In this document: in pieces, positions 45,396 through 54,252 of the stretch
Layout: each line of letters opens with the position of its first letter
Position numbering within the stretch: position 1 is the first letter of the stretch
DNA from: Microthrixaceae bacterium
Lineage (GTDB): Bacteria > Actinomycetota > Acidimicrobiia > Acidimicrobiales > Acidimicrobilacustridaceae
Reading direction: 5' to 3'
Assembly (NCBI GenBank): GCA_947446975.1
Contig: CANFHM010000004.1
Location: forward strand, 1 to 64,000
Length of the DNA: 64,000 bases
Translations under genes and position numbers: made by a program
The notes under the pieces: model-generated
What the model saw: only the letters and a program-made list of their open reading frames with translations
The model's database searches: none
What the model was told of the DNA's origin: nothing

Positions 45396-45403
45396 GGCTC
45401 CAC

Positions 45404-46780
45404 GTGACCGCATCATCGACCAGCACTGGATCATCGACCAGCACCGCCGGGGATGCTGCTGAGACCACTCCGGCCCCGCTGCTGCGCGCCACGATCGCCG
45501 CATGCGCGGTGGGTGCCGCCGCGATCCATCTGGCGATGGTCCCCACCCATATGGCCGACTGGGCGCCGGAGGGCGTGGCCTTCGTGCTCACCGGATGGCT
45601 GCAGCTCGCCATCGCCGCGCTGGTCATGTTCCGCTGCCGCCGTTGGGTGCTGCTCACCTCGGTGATCTCCTCGGTGGTCTTCATCGCCGCCTATCTGATC
45701 ACCCGGACCTCGGGTGCCCCGTTCGGTCCCCATCAGGGTGTGGCCGAGAGTTACGGGTTCGTCGACATCGCGTGCGCCGGGCTCGAGGGAGCCATGCTGC
45801 TCGTCTCGGCCCTGGCGATCTCCCGTCCCCGCCTCACCGCCCGCTGGAACCATCAGGCCATGGTGTTCGCATCGATCATCCCGGTGGCGGCACTGGTGTT
45901 CGCCACCACGGCGATGACCTCGAAGAGCGCCAGCAACCATTCCCATGGCTGTCCGAAGGGGCAGATCCCCACGCCGAAGCCCACGCTCGCCGCCGGCTCG
46001 TCGGCTGCCACCAGTTCCACCACCTCCACCACGCTCGCCGCTGATGGTCACAACCACGCCGCTCCTGCGTGTGTCGCCGAGAACGACAACGGTTTCTCGC
46101 TGCTGGGCAACGGCCATCACCACGCCATCGTGAACAACCCGCTCGATCCGGTCACCCAGGCGGCGCTGGACAAGCAACTGGCGATCACCCGCGAGGTGGC
46201 GGAGCAGTACCCGACCGTGGCCTCGGCGATCGCCGCCGGGTACAAGAAGGCCGGCCCCTACTCCCCCGGCCTGGGCTCGCACTACACGAAGAGCACCCCT
46301 GCCGAGCTGAACGCCAGCGGGGTCATGGACGAGGAGGCGCTGCGCCATCCGCTGTCGCTGCTCTACTTCGGGAACGATCCGGACTCCGAACTCGTCGGCT
46401 TCATGTACTACTCGGTGAGCGCCGTGGAACCCACTGGGTTCGTGGGCACCAATGATGTCTGGCACAGCCACACCGACATCTGCCTGAAGAGTGGACCCGA
46501 TGGCGTCGACGCACCGTTCGGTGCCGACCTCCAGGCCACCAACGAGCAGTGCGCCCAGGTGGGCGGTTTCATGCTGAAGCAGACCCAGTGGATGATCCAC
46601 GTCTGGACCGTGCCCGGCTGGGACAACCTCTCCGGCGGCACCTTCCAGGAGGAGAACAACAAGCTGGCCTGCTCCGACGGCACCTTCTACGTGCTGCCGC
46701 CCGATCAGTGGGCCGACAACCCGATCAACATCTGCCGCTCGAAGGCGCCCGGGGCACCCTCCGACAAGCGGGTGGCCTGA
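45404..46780 (+). CDS. multi-pass membrane protein with secreted His/Cys-rich domain
   Basis: A 458-residue protein with about five helices between residues 27 and 180, then a Ser/Thr linker and a soluble domain of about 260 residues outside the membrane. This domain is rich in His and Cys (GHNHAAPACVAEND, GNGHHHAIVNN, HSHTDICLK, HVWTVPGW), which suggests metal binding. No family is recognised with confidence. GTG start next to a nested hairpin. It is divergent in function from its TCA neighbours as far as can be seen. Confidence 0.75.
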   Translation: MTASSTSTGSSTSTAGDAAETTPAPLLRATIAACAVGAAAIHLAMVPTHMADWAPEGVAFVLTGWLQLAIAALVMFRCRRWVLLTSVISSVVFIAAYLITRTSGAPFGPHQGVAESYGFVDIACAGLEGAMLLVSALAISRPRLTARWNHQAMVFASIIPVAALVFATTAMTSKSASNHSHGCPKGQIPTPKPTLAAGSSAATSSTTSTTLAADGHNHAAPACVAENDNGFSLLGNGHHHAIVNNPLDPVTQAALDKQLAITREVAEQYPTVASAIAAGYKKAGPYSPGLGSHYTKSTPAELNASGVMDEEALRHPLSLLYFGNDPDSELVGFMYYSVSAVEPTGFVGTNDVWHSHTDICLKSGPDGVDAPFGADLQATNEQCAQVGGFMLKQTQWMIHVWTVPGWDNLSGGTFQEENNKLACSDGTFYVLPPDQWADNPINICRSKAPGAPSDKRVA

Positions 46781-46832
46781 GGTCGGTCGGCCGACGGTGT
46801 CTCGATCGTGACGGCTGCGCCCCGATCCCCGA

Positions 46833-47708
46833 TCAGCTTCGGGGCAGGTCGAGCAGTTCGGCGGCCTCGTCGGGGGTGGCGACCCGCACGCCGAGCCGCT
46901 CGCACACCTGCACCGCCTCGCTGACCAGTTCGGCGTTCGTCGGGGTGCGATCCCCGGCGTGGAACTCGAGTCCGAGATGGACATGTCCGCCCCGCTCGAT
47001 CGCGAGCTGGGCCAGTCCGCTGCCCACGACATCGCCGCCGACCACCGACACCGCCCACGGAACGGGGCAGTCCCCGAGCAGGTCGAGGTAGGCGTCGAGC
47101 CCGGCGGGTGTGGCGGGGAGTCCGAACGGTGCACCCATGTAGCCCTGCTCGGTCGACAGGTAGAACTTCAGCATCGAACCCCGGGGCAGGCGCCCGGCGC
47201 GCCACCATGCGAGCGCGCACCGGAGGAATCCGGGTTCATAGATGGCGAGGCTCGGACCGACCCGGTCGCGCGACGCCTGCTCCATCTGGATGCCGATGGC
47301 GTCGAAGGAGTTCGTGTACACGAACGAGCCCACGGGCACCCCGTCCGCATCGACCCCGCCGAGATTGAGCGATCCGGGATCGCACAGACTCACCCGCAGC
47401 ACACCGGTGTCGGCCAGCAGGGCGAGGTGACGAACATCGAGCACACCGTCGACCACGTTGGCGGTCGGGTAGAGCAGTGCGTCGGGTCGCCCGGCGAGCA
47501 CCGGTTCCCATCCGGCGAGGTACTCGGCGGCCACCGCCTCCGGATCGCCGAACACGGCGCCGTGATTGTGCACGATCGCCGCCCCGGCGGCGAAGCAGGC
47601 CGACGCATCAGCGGCGATCTCGGCCGCGGTCTTCGGCACGTTCGGGTTGACGGTGCGGGGGGTGAACCCGTTGATCGCCGCCTCGATGATGACCGGTGGT
47701 CGTTCCAT
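46833..47708 (-). CDS. BKACE family beta-keto acid cleavage enzyme (DUF849)
   Basis: A 291-residue TIM-barrel protein. VHNHG near residue 46 and GGHVHLGLE near 233 provide the zinc-binding histidines of the family, and IEAAINGFTP is the family N-terminus. BKACE enzymes condense a beta-keto acid with acetyl-CoA to give acetoacetate and a CoA ester; the substrate varies and cannot be read here. Convergent with the membrane protein; a minus-strand 6C-type RNA lies upstream in the same direction. Confidence 0.86.
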   Translation of the reverse strand: MERPPVIIEAAINGFTPRTVNPNVPKTAAEIAADASACFAAGAAIVHNHGAVFGDPEAVAAEYLAGWEPVLAGRPDALLYPTANVVDGVLDVRHLALLADTGVLRVSLCDPGSLNLGGVDADGVPVGSFVYTNSFDAIGIQMEQASRDRVGPSLAIYEPGFLRCALAWWRAGRLPRGSMLKFYLSTEQGYMGAPFGLPATPAGLDAYLDLLGDCPVPWAVSVVGGDVVGSGLAQLAIERGGHVHLGLEFHAGDRTPTNAELVSEAVQVCERLGVRVATPDEAAELLDLPRS

Positions 47709-47795
47709 CGGCGGACCCTAGAACACCGGCCGGTGTCCACTCCGGAGCTGGGCCGGGGAACATGCCCGGCGACACAGGCCCGCGTCCTGGCCCCA

Positions 47796-47916
47796 GAAAC
47801 ACCAAAGCCGACTCTCTGAGCCGGCGTTGGAGGAGCTTCTCCATCAGAGGGGGGATCCGATGTGGGCTCTTGCCGCAGCTGGAGAGGGGGGACTCACCGT
47901 GGTGCTGCAGCTCTGT
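47796..47916 (-). ncRNA. 6C RNA
   Basis: In the minus-strand transcript there are two runs of six C (47891-47886 and 47854-47849), each in a hairpin loop. The second is perfect: stem CATCGGA/TCTGATG, loop TCCCCCC. The first has GGTGAG/CTCTCC with one mismatch inside an outer GCAGC/GCTGC. An intrinsic terminator follows: GCCGGCT-CAGAG-AGTCGGC (47825-47807), then TTTGGTGTTTC. This is the layout of the actinobacterial 6C RNA family (Rfam 6C, mycobacterial B11). The 320-base stretch 47709-48028 has no protein gene. Ends are approximate. Confidence 0.88.
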
Positions 47917-47922
47917 GATGAC

Positions 47923-47951
47923 AGTATGCCTGCAAGTTACCGATGAGTCAA
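47923..47951 (-). promoter_or_regulatory. promoter of the 6C RNA
   Basis: On the minus strand TTGACT (47951-47946), a 17-base spacer and CATACT (47928-47923) form a near-consensus sigma-A promoter. The predicted start is about position 47916, just before the first hairpin. This is one of the best -35/-10 pairs in the window. Confidence 0.78.
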
Positions 47952-48028
47952 GTGATTCAGCACTAAAGATGCGAAATCTCCTCGGTGGGGGTGGACGGTA
48001 CGCTCCGGGTCCCCCGACGATCGTTGCG

Positions 48029-49420
48029 ATGACCGACTCCTCCGCCACCCCGACACCCGACTCCCGCACGCTCGTCTCGCTGCGCGCCGCGGTCCCGGGC
48101 ATCGTGCGGGCCGGGGTCGAGACCATCACCACCGTGCACGGGGAACGACCAGTCGTACGTGTGCGGGTCGGCAGCACCGAACGGGCCGGAGCGCTCACCC
48201 CCCGTGATGGTGAGACCATCGCCGCTGCCGCCCGGACTGCGTTGCAGGAACGACTCCCGGTCGTCGTCGACATCGCATCCACCGGCGCCGACATCCGTGA
48301 GGGGCTCGCCGCGCTCCATGGGTGGGGTCAGGCCGCCCGGGCCCTCACCGCCTGCTCGGGCATCGTCCCCACCATCATGACCGTCGACGGTCCGGCGGTG
48401 TCCGGGCCGGCTCTGCTGCTCGGACTCGCCGACCACGTGATCATGACCGACGACGCGTATGCGTTCGTCACCGGCCCCCATATGGTGCGCCAGTTCACCG
48501 GTGAGCCGATCACGGCGGTGGAGCTCGGAGGTGCCGGGCTGCATGCCCGGGTCACCGGCGTGGCCGCGCTCGTCGTCGCCGATGCCAGCGCTGCCGATGC
48601 CGCCGTCGAAGCGCTGTTCGATCTCCTCCCCGGACACAACGACGAACTCCCGCCGCGGATCCCCACTGACGATCCCGCCGATCGACCCACCCCCGAGGCA
48701 GGAGCGCTCATCCCCGCCACCGCCACGGGCAGCTACGACGTGCGCTCGGTGATCCGTGCGCTGGTCGATGATGGCGAACTGCTCGAGCTGCGGGCCGCAT
48801 GGGCCCCGAACCTGGTCACCGGGTTCGCAGCCATCGACGGCCGACCGGTCGGGTTCGTCGCCAACCAGCCCTGCGCCCTCGCCGGCACGCTCGACATCCC
48901 TGCATCGCAGAAGGGCGCCCGGTTCGTCTCGTTCTGCGATGCGTTCAACATCCCGATCGTGACGCTGGTGGACACGCCGGGGTTCTATCCGGGCAAGGAC
49001 CTCGAATGGCGCGGCATGATCCGCCACGGTGCCCAGCTGGCCTTCGCCTACGCCCGCGCAACGGTGCCCCGGGTCAACGTCACGCTCCGGAAGTCCTATG
49101 GCGGGGCCTACATCGTGATGGACTCGAAGAAGATGGGCAACGACCTCGCGCTCGCCTGGCCCTCGGCGGAGATCGCCGTCATGGGGGCGAAGGGTGCCGT
49201 CGAGATCCTGCATCGGCGAGCCACGGTCGAGGAGCGACTCGAGCTCGAGGCGGCCTACGAGGCCCGGCTGCTCAACCCCTACATCGCCGCCGACCGCGGA
49301 TTCATCGATGCGGTGATCGATCCCGCCGACACACGCCGCGAACTCGCTGCGGCGCTCGCAGTGCTCGAGGACAAGCGCGAGACCCTCGTGCCGCGCGGTC
49401 ACGACAACTCACCCCTCTGA
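48029..49420 (+). CDS. acyl-CoA carboxylase carboxyltransferase (beta) subunit
   Basis: A 463-residue member of the biotin-dependent carboxyltransferase family. The C-terminal half is clear: SVIRALVDDGELLELR, GFVANQPCALAGTLDI, VTLVDTPGFYPG and YGGAYIVMDSKKMG. The N-terminal half is weak for its acyl-CoA pocket, and the protein is about 50 residues shorter than PccB/AccD. It transfers CO2 from carboxybiotin to an acyl-CoA; no biotin carboxylase is near. ATG 48029 (MTDSSATPTPDS) is chosen; a longer frame would run through the 6C RNA. Confidence 0.85.
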   Translation: MTDSSATPTPDSRTLVSLRAAVPGIVRAGVETITTVHGERPVVRVRVGSTERAGALTPRDGETIAAAARTALQERLPVVVDIASTGADIREGLAALHGWGQAARALTACSGIVPTIMTVDGPAVSGPALLLGLADHVIMTDDAYAFVTGPHMVRQFTGEPITAVELGGAGLHARVTGVAALVVADASAADAAVEALFDLLPGHNDELPPRIPTDDPADRPTPEAGALIPATATGSYDVRSVIRALVDDGELLELRAAWAPNLVTGFAAIDGRPVGFVANQPCALAGTLDIPASQKGARFVSFCDAFNIPIVTLVDTPGFYPGKDLEWRGMIRHGAQLAFAYARATVPRVNVTLRKSYGGAYIVMDSKKMGNDLALAWPSAEIAVMGAKGAVEILHRRATVEERLELEAAYEARLLNPYIAADRGFIDAVIDPADTRRELAAALAVLEDKRETLVPRGHDNSPL

Positions 49421-49532
49421 GGCAGCGACGGCCCACCATGAGTGGACGACGTGAGGGCTGTGCATCGATCACCGTTGTGAGAACTGTCGATGAACGCCGA
49501 TCCCGACGGTTCCGAAGGCCTTGTTCGCCCAC

Positions 49533-49538
49533 TAGGAT
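49533..49538 (+). promoter_or_regulatory. -10 element of gltA, leaderless type
   Basis: TAGGAT lies six bases before the GTG start of citrate synthase. The spacing leaves no room for a ribosome binding site, so the mRNA should begin at or next to the start codon. Confidence 0.65.
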
Positions 49539-49544
49539 CGGCCC

Positions 49545-50813
49545 GTGCCTGAGACTGTGACAATCACCGACAACCGCACCGGCGAATCCATCGAGGTTCC
49601 GATCTCCAACGGTGGCGTCGACGCCACCTCATGGTCGAAGCTCATGCCGGGCATCTGGTTCTACGACCCCTCCTTCGGCGCCACAGCTGCCGCCTCCAGC
49701 TCGATCACCGAGCTCGACGGCGAGGCCGGCATCCTCCGGTACCGCGGCTACCCGATCGAGCAGCTGGCCGAGAGCTCCACCTACCTCGAGGTGGCGTATC
49801 TGCTCATCAACGGCGAGCTCCCCGACGCCCAGCAGTACGAGACCTGGAAGCACGACATCACGTACCACACGTTCATCCATGAGAACGTGCGCAAGCGCTT
49901 CATGGAGGGCTTCCACCACGACGCCCATCCGATGGGGATCCTGGTGTCCACGCTCGCCGCGCTGTCCACCTTCTACCCGGACGCCAAGGAGATCTTCGAT
50001 CCCGAGAGCCGGCACAAGCAGATCATCCGCCTGATCGCGAAGATGCCCACCATCGCCGCCGGCGCCCACCGTCACAGCGTCGGCATGCCGTTCGTCTACC
50101 CGGACAACAACCTCGACTTCTGCTCGAACTTCCTGTCGATGATGTGGAAGGTCGCCGAGCCGCACTTCGAGCCCGATCCGGTGCTCTCCCATGCACTCGA
50201 CGTGCTGTTCATCCTCCATGCCGACCACGAGCAGAACTGCTCCACGACCGCCATGCGTGTCGTCGGTTCCTCGCACTCCGATGCCTACTCGGCCAGTGCT
50301 GCCGCTGCCGCTGCGCTCTACGGTCCCCGCCATGGTGGCGCCAACGAGGCCGTGATCCGCATGCTCACCGAGATCGGGACCCTCGACAACGTCGAGCCGT
50401 TCATCGCCTCGGTCAAGGAGGGCAAGGGCCGTCTGCAGGGCTTCGGCCATCGGGTCTACAAGAACTACGACCCGCGTGCCCGCATCATCAAGAAGGTCGC
50501 CTACGACGTCTTCGAGGTCACCGGCAAGAACCAACTGCTCGACATCGCCCTCAAGCTCGAGGAGACCGCGCTGAGCGACGACTACTTCATCAGTCGCAAG
50601 CTCTACCCGAACGTGGACTTCTACTCCGGCCTCATCTACCAGGCCATGGGCTTCCCGATGGAGATGTTCACGGTGCTGTTCGCCATCCCGCGCGTCGCCG
50701 GATGGCTGGCGCACTGGAACGAGATGCTCGATCAGGATTCGCGCATCGCTCGTCCCCGCCAGCTCTACACCGGTGCCGAGGTGCGCGACTACGTGCCAAT
50801 GGTCGGTCGCTGA
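49545..50813 (+). CDS. gltA: citrate synthase
   Basis: A 422-residue type I citrate synthase. Catalytic histidines are in ILHADHEQNCST and YGPRHGGANE; the catalytic Asp and following Arg lie in FGHRVYKNYDPRAR. It condenses oxaloacetate and acetyl-CoA at TCA entry. Length and motifs match the hexameric bacterial type. GTG start with a leaderless-type -10. Confidence 0.96.
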   Translation: MPETVTITDNRTGESIEVPISNGGVDATSWSKLMPGIWFYDPSFGATAAASSSITELDGEAGILRYRGYPIEQLAESSTYLEVAYLLINGELPDAQQYETWKHDITYHTFIHENVRKRFMEGFHHDAHPMGILVSTLAALSTFYPDAKEIFDPESRHKQIIRLIAKMPTIAAGAHRHSVGMPFVYPDNNLDFCSNFLSMMWKVAEPHFEPDPVLSHALDVLFILHADHEQNCSTTAMRVVGSSHSDAYSASAAAAAALYGPRHGGANEAVIRMLTEIGTLDNVEPFIASVKEGKGRLQGFGHRVYKNYDPRARIIKKVAYDVFEVTGKNQLLDIALKLEETALSDDYFISRKLYPNVDFYSGLIYQAMGFPMEMFTVLFAIPRVAGWLAHWNEMLDQDSRIARPRQLYTGAEVRDYVPMVGR

Positions 50814-50883
50814 ACCGACCGACCGACTCCATCAGCAGGGCTGACAGCCCGGCCCGACCACGATCTGTTCGGGCGCTGAAGTC

Positions 50884-51882
50884 TCAGGCAGTGATGTCGA
50901 TGAGGATCTTCCCCACGTTGGCGTTGCGCTCCATCGCTGCATGCGCCTCGGCGATCTCGCCGAGCGCGAACCGTGAGTCGATCACCGGTTCGAGGCGTCC
51001 CTGATCGAACAGCGGGAGCATCTCGGCGGCGAACCGACGGGTGATGGCGATCTTCTCCTCGAGTGGTCGAGAGCGCAGCACGGTGCCGATGAGAGTGGCC
51101 CGCTTCGGCAGCAGCATGCCGATGTTGACATCGGTGCGGCCACCCCCCATCGTTCCCACCTGCACGATGCGTCCGCCGGTGCGCAGGGCCGAGATGTTGC
51201 GGTTCACGTAGTCCCCACCGATGACGTCGAGGACCACGTCGACACCGTCACCGTCGGTGAAGGCGAGCGCTGAGGCCACGAAGTCCTCGGTGGAGTAGTC
51301 GACGGCGAGATCCGCACCGAGTGCCGTGCACGCAGCGAGCTTGCCCGCCGACGCGGTGACGATGACCCGGGCTCCGATGGCGCGGGCGATCTGGATCGCT
51401 GCCGTCCCCACTCCGGACGCACCGGCATGCACCAGTGCGGCGAGTCCCGAAGTGAGTCCACCCTGCACGACGAGCGCGTCGAAGGCGGTGATGAAGACCT
51501 CGGGGATGGCCGCGGCATCACGCAGGCCGACCGACGCGGGGATCGGCATGGTCTGGCGTTCATGGACGACAAGGCGCTCGGCGTACGCGCCGCCACCGAC
51601 GATGCCCATGATCTCGTCCCCGACCTGCAGTTCGGTGACGCGCTCCCCGATGGCGATCACCCGGCCGGCGAACTCCATGCCGGGGATCTCGGGCGCCGGT
51701 GGGGCGAACCCCGCCAGGGGCGGGCTCGGGTAGAGACCCCGTCGTTGCAACAGATCCGCGCGGTTGAGCGCGGTGGCCACCACCTCGACCACGACCTCCT
51801 CCGGACCGGCGGTCGGTTCGGCGACCTCCACCACTCGCAGCACGTCGGTGTCGCCGTACTCGCCGAGGACCACTGCGCGCAT
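50884..51882 (-). CDS. NAD(P)H quinone oxidoreductase (zinc-independent MDR)
   Basis: A 332-residue MDR enzyme of the QOR/PIG3 type. LNRADLLQRRGLYPSPP and PGMEFAGRV lie in the catalytic domain and HAGASGVGTAAIQIARA is the cofactor loop; the zinc cysteines of true alcohol dehydrogenases are missing. It reduces quinones or enones with NADPH. AGGAG six bases before ATG 51882. It is convergent with gltA and divergent from the molybdopterin gene. Confidence 0.9.
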   Translation of the reverse strand: MRAVVLGEYGDTDVLRVVEVAEPTAGPEEVVVEVVATALNRADLLQRRGLYPSPPLAGFAPPAPEIPGMEFAGRVIAIGERVTELQVGDEIMGIVGGGAYAERLVVHERQTMPIPASVGLRDAAAIPEVFITAFDALVVQGGLTSGLAALVHAGASGVGTAAIQIARAIGARVIVTASAGKLAACTALGADLAVDYSTEDFVASALAFTDGDGVDVVLDVIGGDYVNRNISALRTGGRIVQVGTMGGGRTDVNIGMLLPKRATLIGTVLRSRPLEEKIAITRRFAAEMLPLFDQGRLEPVIDSRFALGEIAEAHAAMERNANVGKILIDITA

Positions 51883-51975
51883 CGTCGCTCCTGTTCATGC
51901 ACCCACCCGGATGCGATCGGATCCTGAGCCTACGATCGCATCCGACCGAGCAGAGGCGCGCACGCGGAGGTTCCG

Positions 51976-54252
51976 ATGACGGACATAGGATCTGGCATGG
52001 CTACTGACACAATCCACCATCGCAGCTGCCCGCTGTGCGAGGCCTCCTGCGGACTGGAACTCACCATCCGCGACGGCGCCGTGCTGCGGATCCGGGGCGA
52101 TCGCGAGAACGTGCTGTCGCGGGGGTTCATCTGTCCGAAGGGCTCCGCCCTGCAGAAGCTGCATGAGGACCCCGATCGTCTGCGGGCCCCCATCGTGCGC
52201 CGCGGCGCCGATCCCGCCACCGCCACCTGGGAGGAGGTCTCCTGGGACGAGGCGTTCGCCATCGTCGAGGAGGGTCTGCGCGGTGTGCAGGAGCGTCACG
52301 GTCGTGACGCCGTGGCCGCCTACTTCGGCAACCCGGGTGTCCATTCGCTGGGTGCCGTGATCTTCAACGCACCGCTCATCCGGGCCATGGGCTCGAAGAA
52401 CATCTACTCCGCCTCAACCGTCGATCAGATGCCCAAGCACGTGTCGAGCGGCTACCTGTTCGGCAATCCGATCTCCATCCCCGTGCCCGATCTCGATCGC
52501 ACCGACTTCCTGTTCATGCTCGGCGCCAATCCGTACGAGTCCAACGGCTCGCTGTGCACGGCTCCTGACTTCCCCGGTCGCATGGAGGCGATCCGCGCCC
52601 GAGGTGGTCGCATCGTCACCGTCGATCCCCGCAACACCAGGACGGCCCAGAACTCCGACGAATGGATCCCCATCCGCCCCGGCACCGATGCCCATCTGCT
52701 CGTCGCCATGCTGCAGGTGCTGTTCGCCGAGGAACTCGTCGATCTCGGCTCCGTCGCCGGGTTTACCTCCGGCGTCGAGGAGATCGCCGCAGCGGTGGCT
52801 CCATTCACCCCGGAACGGGCCGCGGCCATCACCGGCATCCCGGCCGACACCATCGTGCGACTGGCCCGTGAGCTCGCCGCAGCCCCCACCGCCGCGGTGT
52901 ACGGCCGCATCGGCACCCACACCGTCGAGTTCGGCACCCTCGCCTCATGGGCCGCCGAGGCGCTCAACATCGTCACCGGCAACCTCGACTCGCCCGGCGG
53001 CATGATGTTCCCGCTCGCCGCCCATGAGTCGGGCCGGGGCAGGGGTCGGGGCCGGGGGTTCACCACCGGCAGACGCAGGAGCCGGGTCCGCGACTACCCC
53101 GAGATCCGCAGCGAGTTCCCCGTGGCCACGCTCGCCGAGGAGATCACCACCCCGGGCGAGGGGCAGGTGCGAGCACTGATCACCGTGGCCGGGAACCCCG
53201 CTCTCAGCACCCCGAGCGCCGATCGCCTCGACGCCGCGCTCACCGAACTCGAGTTCATGGTGTGCGTGGATCCCTGGCTCAACGAGACCACCCGCCATGC
53301 GAATGTCATCCTGCCGCCACCGAGCGCACTCGAACGCAGCGACTACCACATGGCGTTCCTCGCCATGGCGGTGCACAACTTCGCCGAATGGTCCGGCCCG
53401 TTGTTCCCGACCGACTCGCTGCAGGAGAGCGACATCCTCGCCCGCCTCGCGCTCATCGTCACCGGCGCCGAAGCTGGTTCCGATCCGCAGACCCTCTACG
53501 ACCTGATGATCGACGGCGCCCTGCAGGGGGCCATCGCCCTGCCGGACTCCCCCATCGCCGATCGCACCGTCGAGGAACTGAAGGCGATCGTCACCGCTGA
53601 TCCCGACCGCATGGCCGTCGACCACATCATCGACATCATGATCCGCACCGGCGCCTATGGCGACTGGTTCGGCGCCGTGCCCGACGGACTCTCGCTCGAT
53701 GTGCTGGCTGCGTCGCCCCATGGCGTCGACCTCGGCGATCTCCGGCCCCGCCTCCCGGGTCATCTGCGCACGGAGTCGGGCACCATCGAACTGGCCAATC
53801 CGGCCATCGTGGCCGACTTCGACCGGCTGGAGGCCTCCTTCGCCGGACCGCTCGCCGATGCGAGCACCCTCGTGCTGGTGGGCCGACGCGACCTCCGGTC
53901 CAACAACTCGTGGATGCACAACGTCAATGTGCTCGTGAAGGGTCGGGAGCGCTGCACCCTCAACGTGCACCCCGATGATGCAGCGCGCTTCGGACTCTCC
54001 GACGGCGGCGAGGCCGTCGTGGCCTCCCGGGTGGGGTCCCTCACCATCCCCGTCGAGGTCACGACCGACATCCTCCCCGGTGTCGTGAGCATCCCCCACG
54101 GCTGGGGCCATTCCCTGCCGGGGGTCCGTGCCGGTGTGGCCACCGGTCGACCCGGGGTCAACACCAACGTGCTGACCGACCCCGAGCAGCTCGATCCGCT
54201 GTCGGGCAACGCCGTGCTGAATGGCATCCCGGTCACCGTCGCCCCCGCCTGA
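51976..54252 (+). CDS. molybdopterin (bis-MGD) oxidoreductase
   Basis: A 758-residue DMSO-reductase-family protein. An N-terminal [4Fe-4S] site uses Cys18, Cys21, Cys25 and Cys53 (CPLCEASCG and GFICPKG). The MGD domains follow, with the C-terminal beta barrel ending LSGNAVLNGIPV. The molybdenum ligand position reads STVDQMPK, so Asp150 is the likely ligand rather than Cys or Sec; this is by eye. An RG-rich insert (SGRGRGRGRGFTTGRRRSR) near residue 355 is unusual. No partner subunit gene is adjacent. RBS GGAGG fits ATG 51976; the substrate is unknown. Confidence 0.88.
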   Translation: MTDIGSGMATDTIHHRSCPLCEASCGLELTIRDGAVLRIRGDRENVLSRGFICPKGSALQKLHEDPDRLRAPIVRRGADPATATWEEVSWDEAFAIVEEGLRGVQERHGRDAVAAYFGNPGVHSLGAVIFNAPLIRAMGSKNIYSASTVDQMPKHVSSGYLFGNPISIPVPDLDRTDFLFMLGANPYESNGSLCTAPDFPGRMEAIRARGGRIVTVDPRNTRTAQNSDEWIPIRPGTDAHLLVAMLQVLFAEELVDLGSVAGFTSGVEEIAAAVAPFTPERAAAITGIPADTIVRLARELAAAPTAAVYGRIGTHTVEFGTLASWAAEALNIVTGNLDSPGGMMFPLAAHESGRGRGRGRGFTTGRRRSRVRDYPEIRSEFPVATLAEEITTPGEGQVRALITVAGNPALSTPSADRLDAALTELEFMVCVDPWLNETTRHANVILPPPSALERSDYHMAFLAMAVHNFAEWSGPLFPTDSLQESDILARLALIVTGAEAGSDPQTLYDLMIDGALQGAIALPDSPIADRTVEELKAIVTADPDRMAVDHIIDIMIRTGAYGDWFGAVPDGLSLDVLAASPHGVDLGDLRPRLPGHLRTESGTIELANPAIVADFDRLEASFAGPLADASTLVLVGRRDLRSNNSWMHNVNVLVKGRERCTLNVHPDDAARFGLSDGGEAVVASRVGSLTIPVEVTTDILPGVVSIPHGWGHSLPGVRAGVATGRPGVNTNVLTDPEQLDPLSGNAVLNGIPVTVAPA

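Noticed and set aside
47861-47947. A 28-codon + strand frame (MWALAAAGEGGLTVV...) in the 6C region
   Set aside because: It is antisense to the RNA hairpins and has no ribosome binding site; the minus-strand RNA explains the structure.
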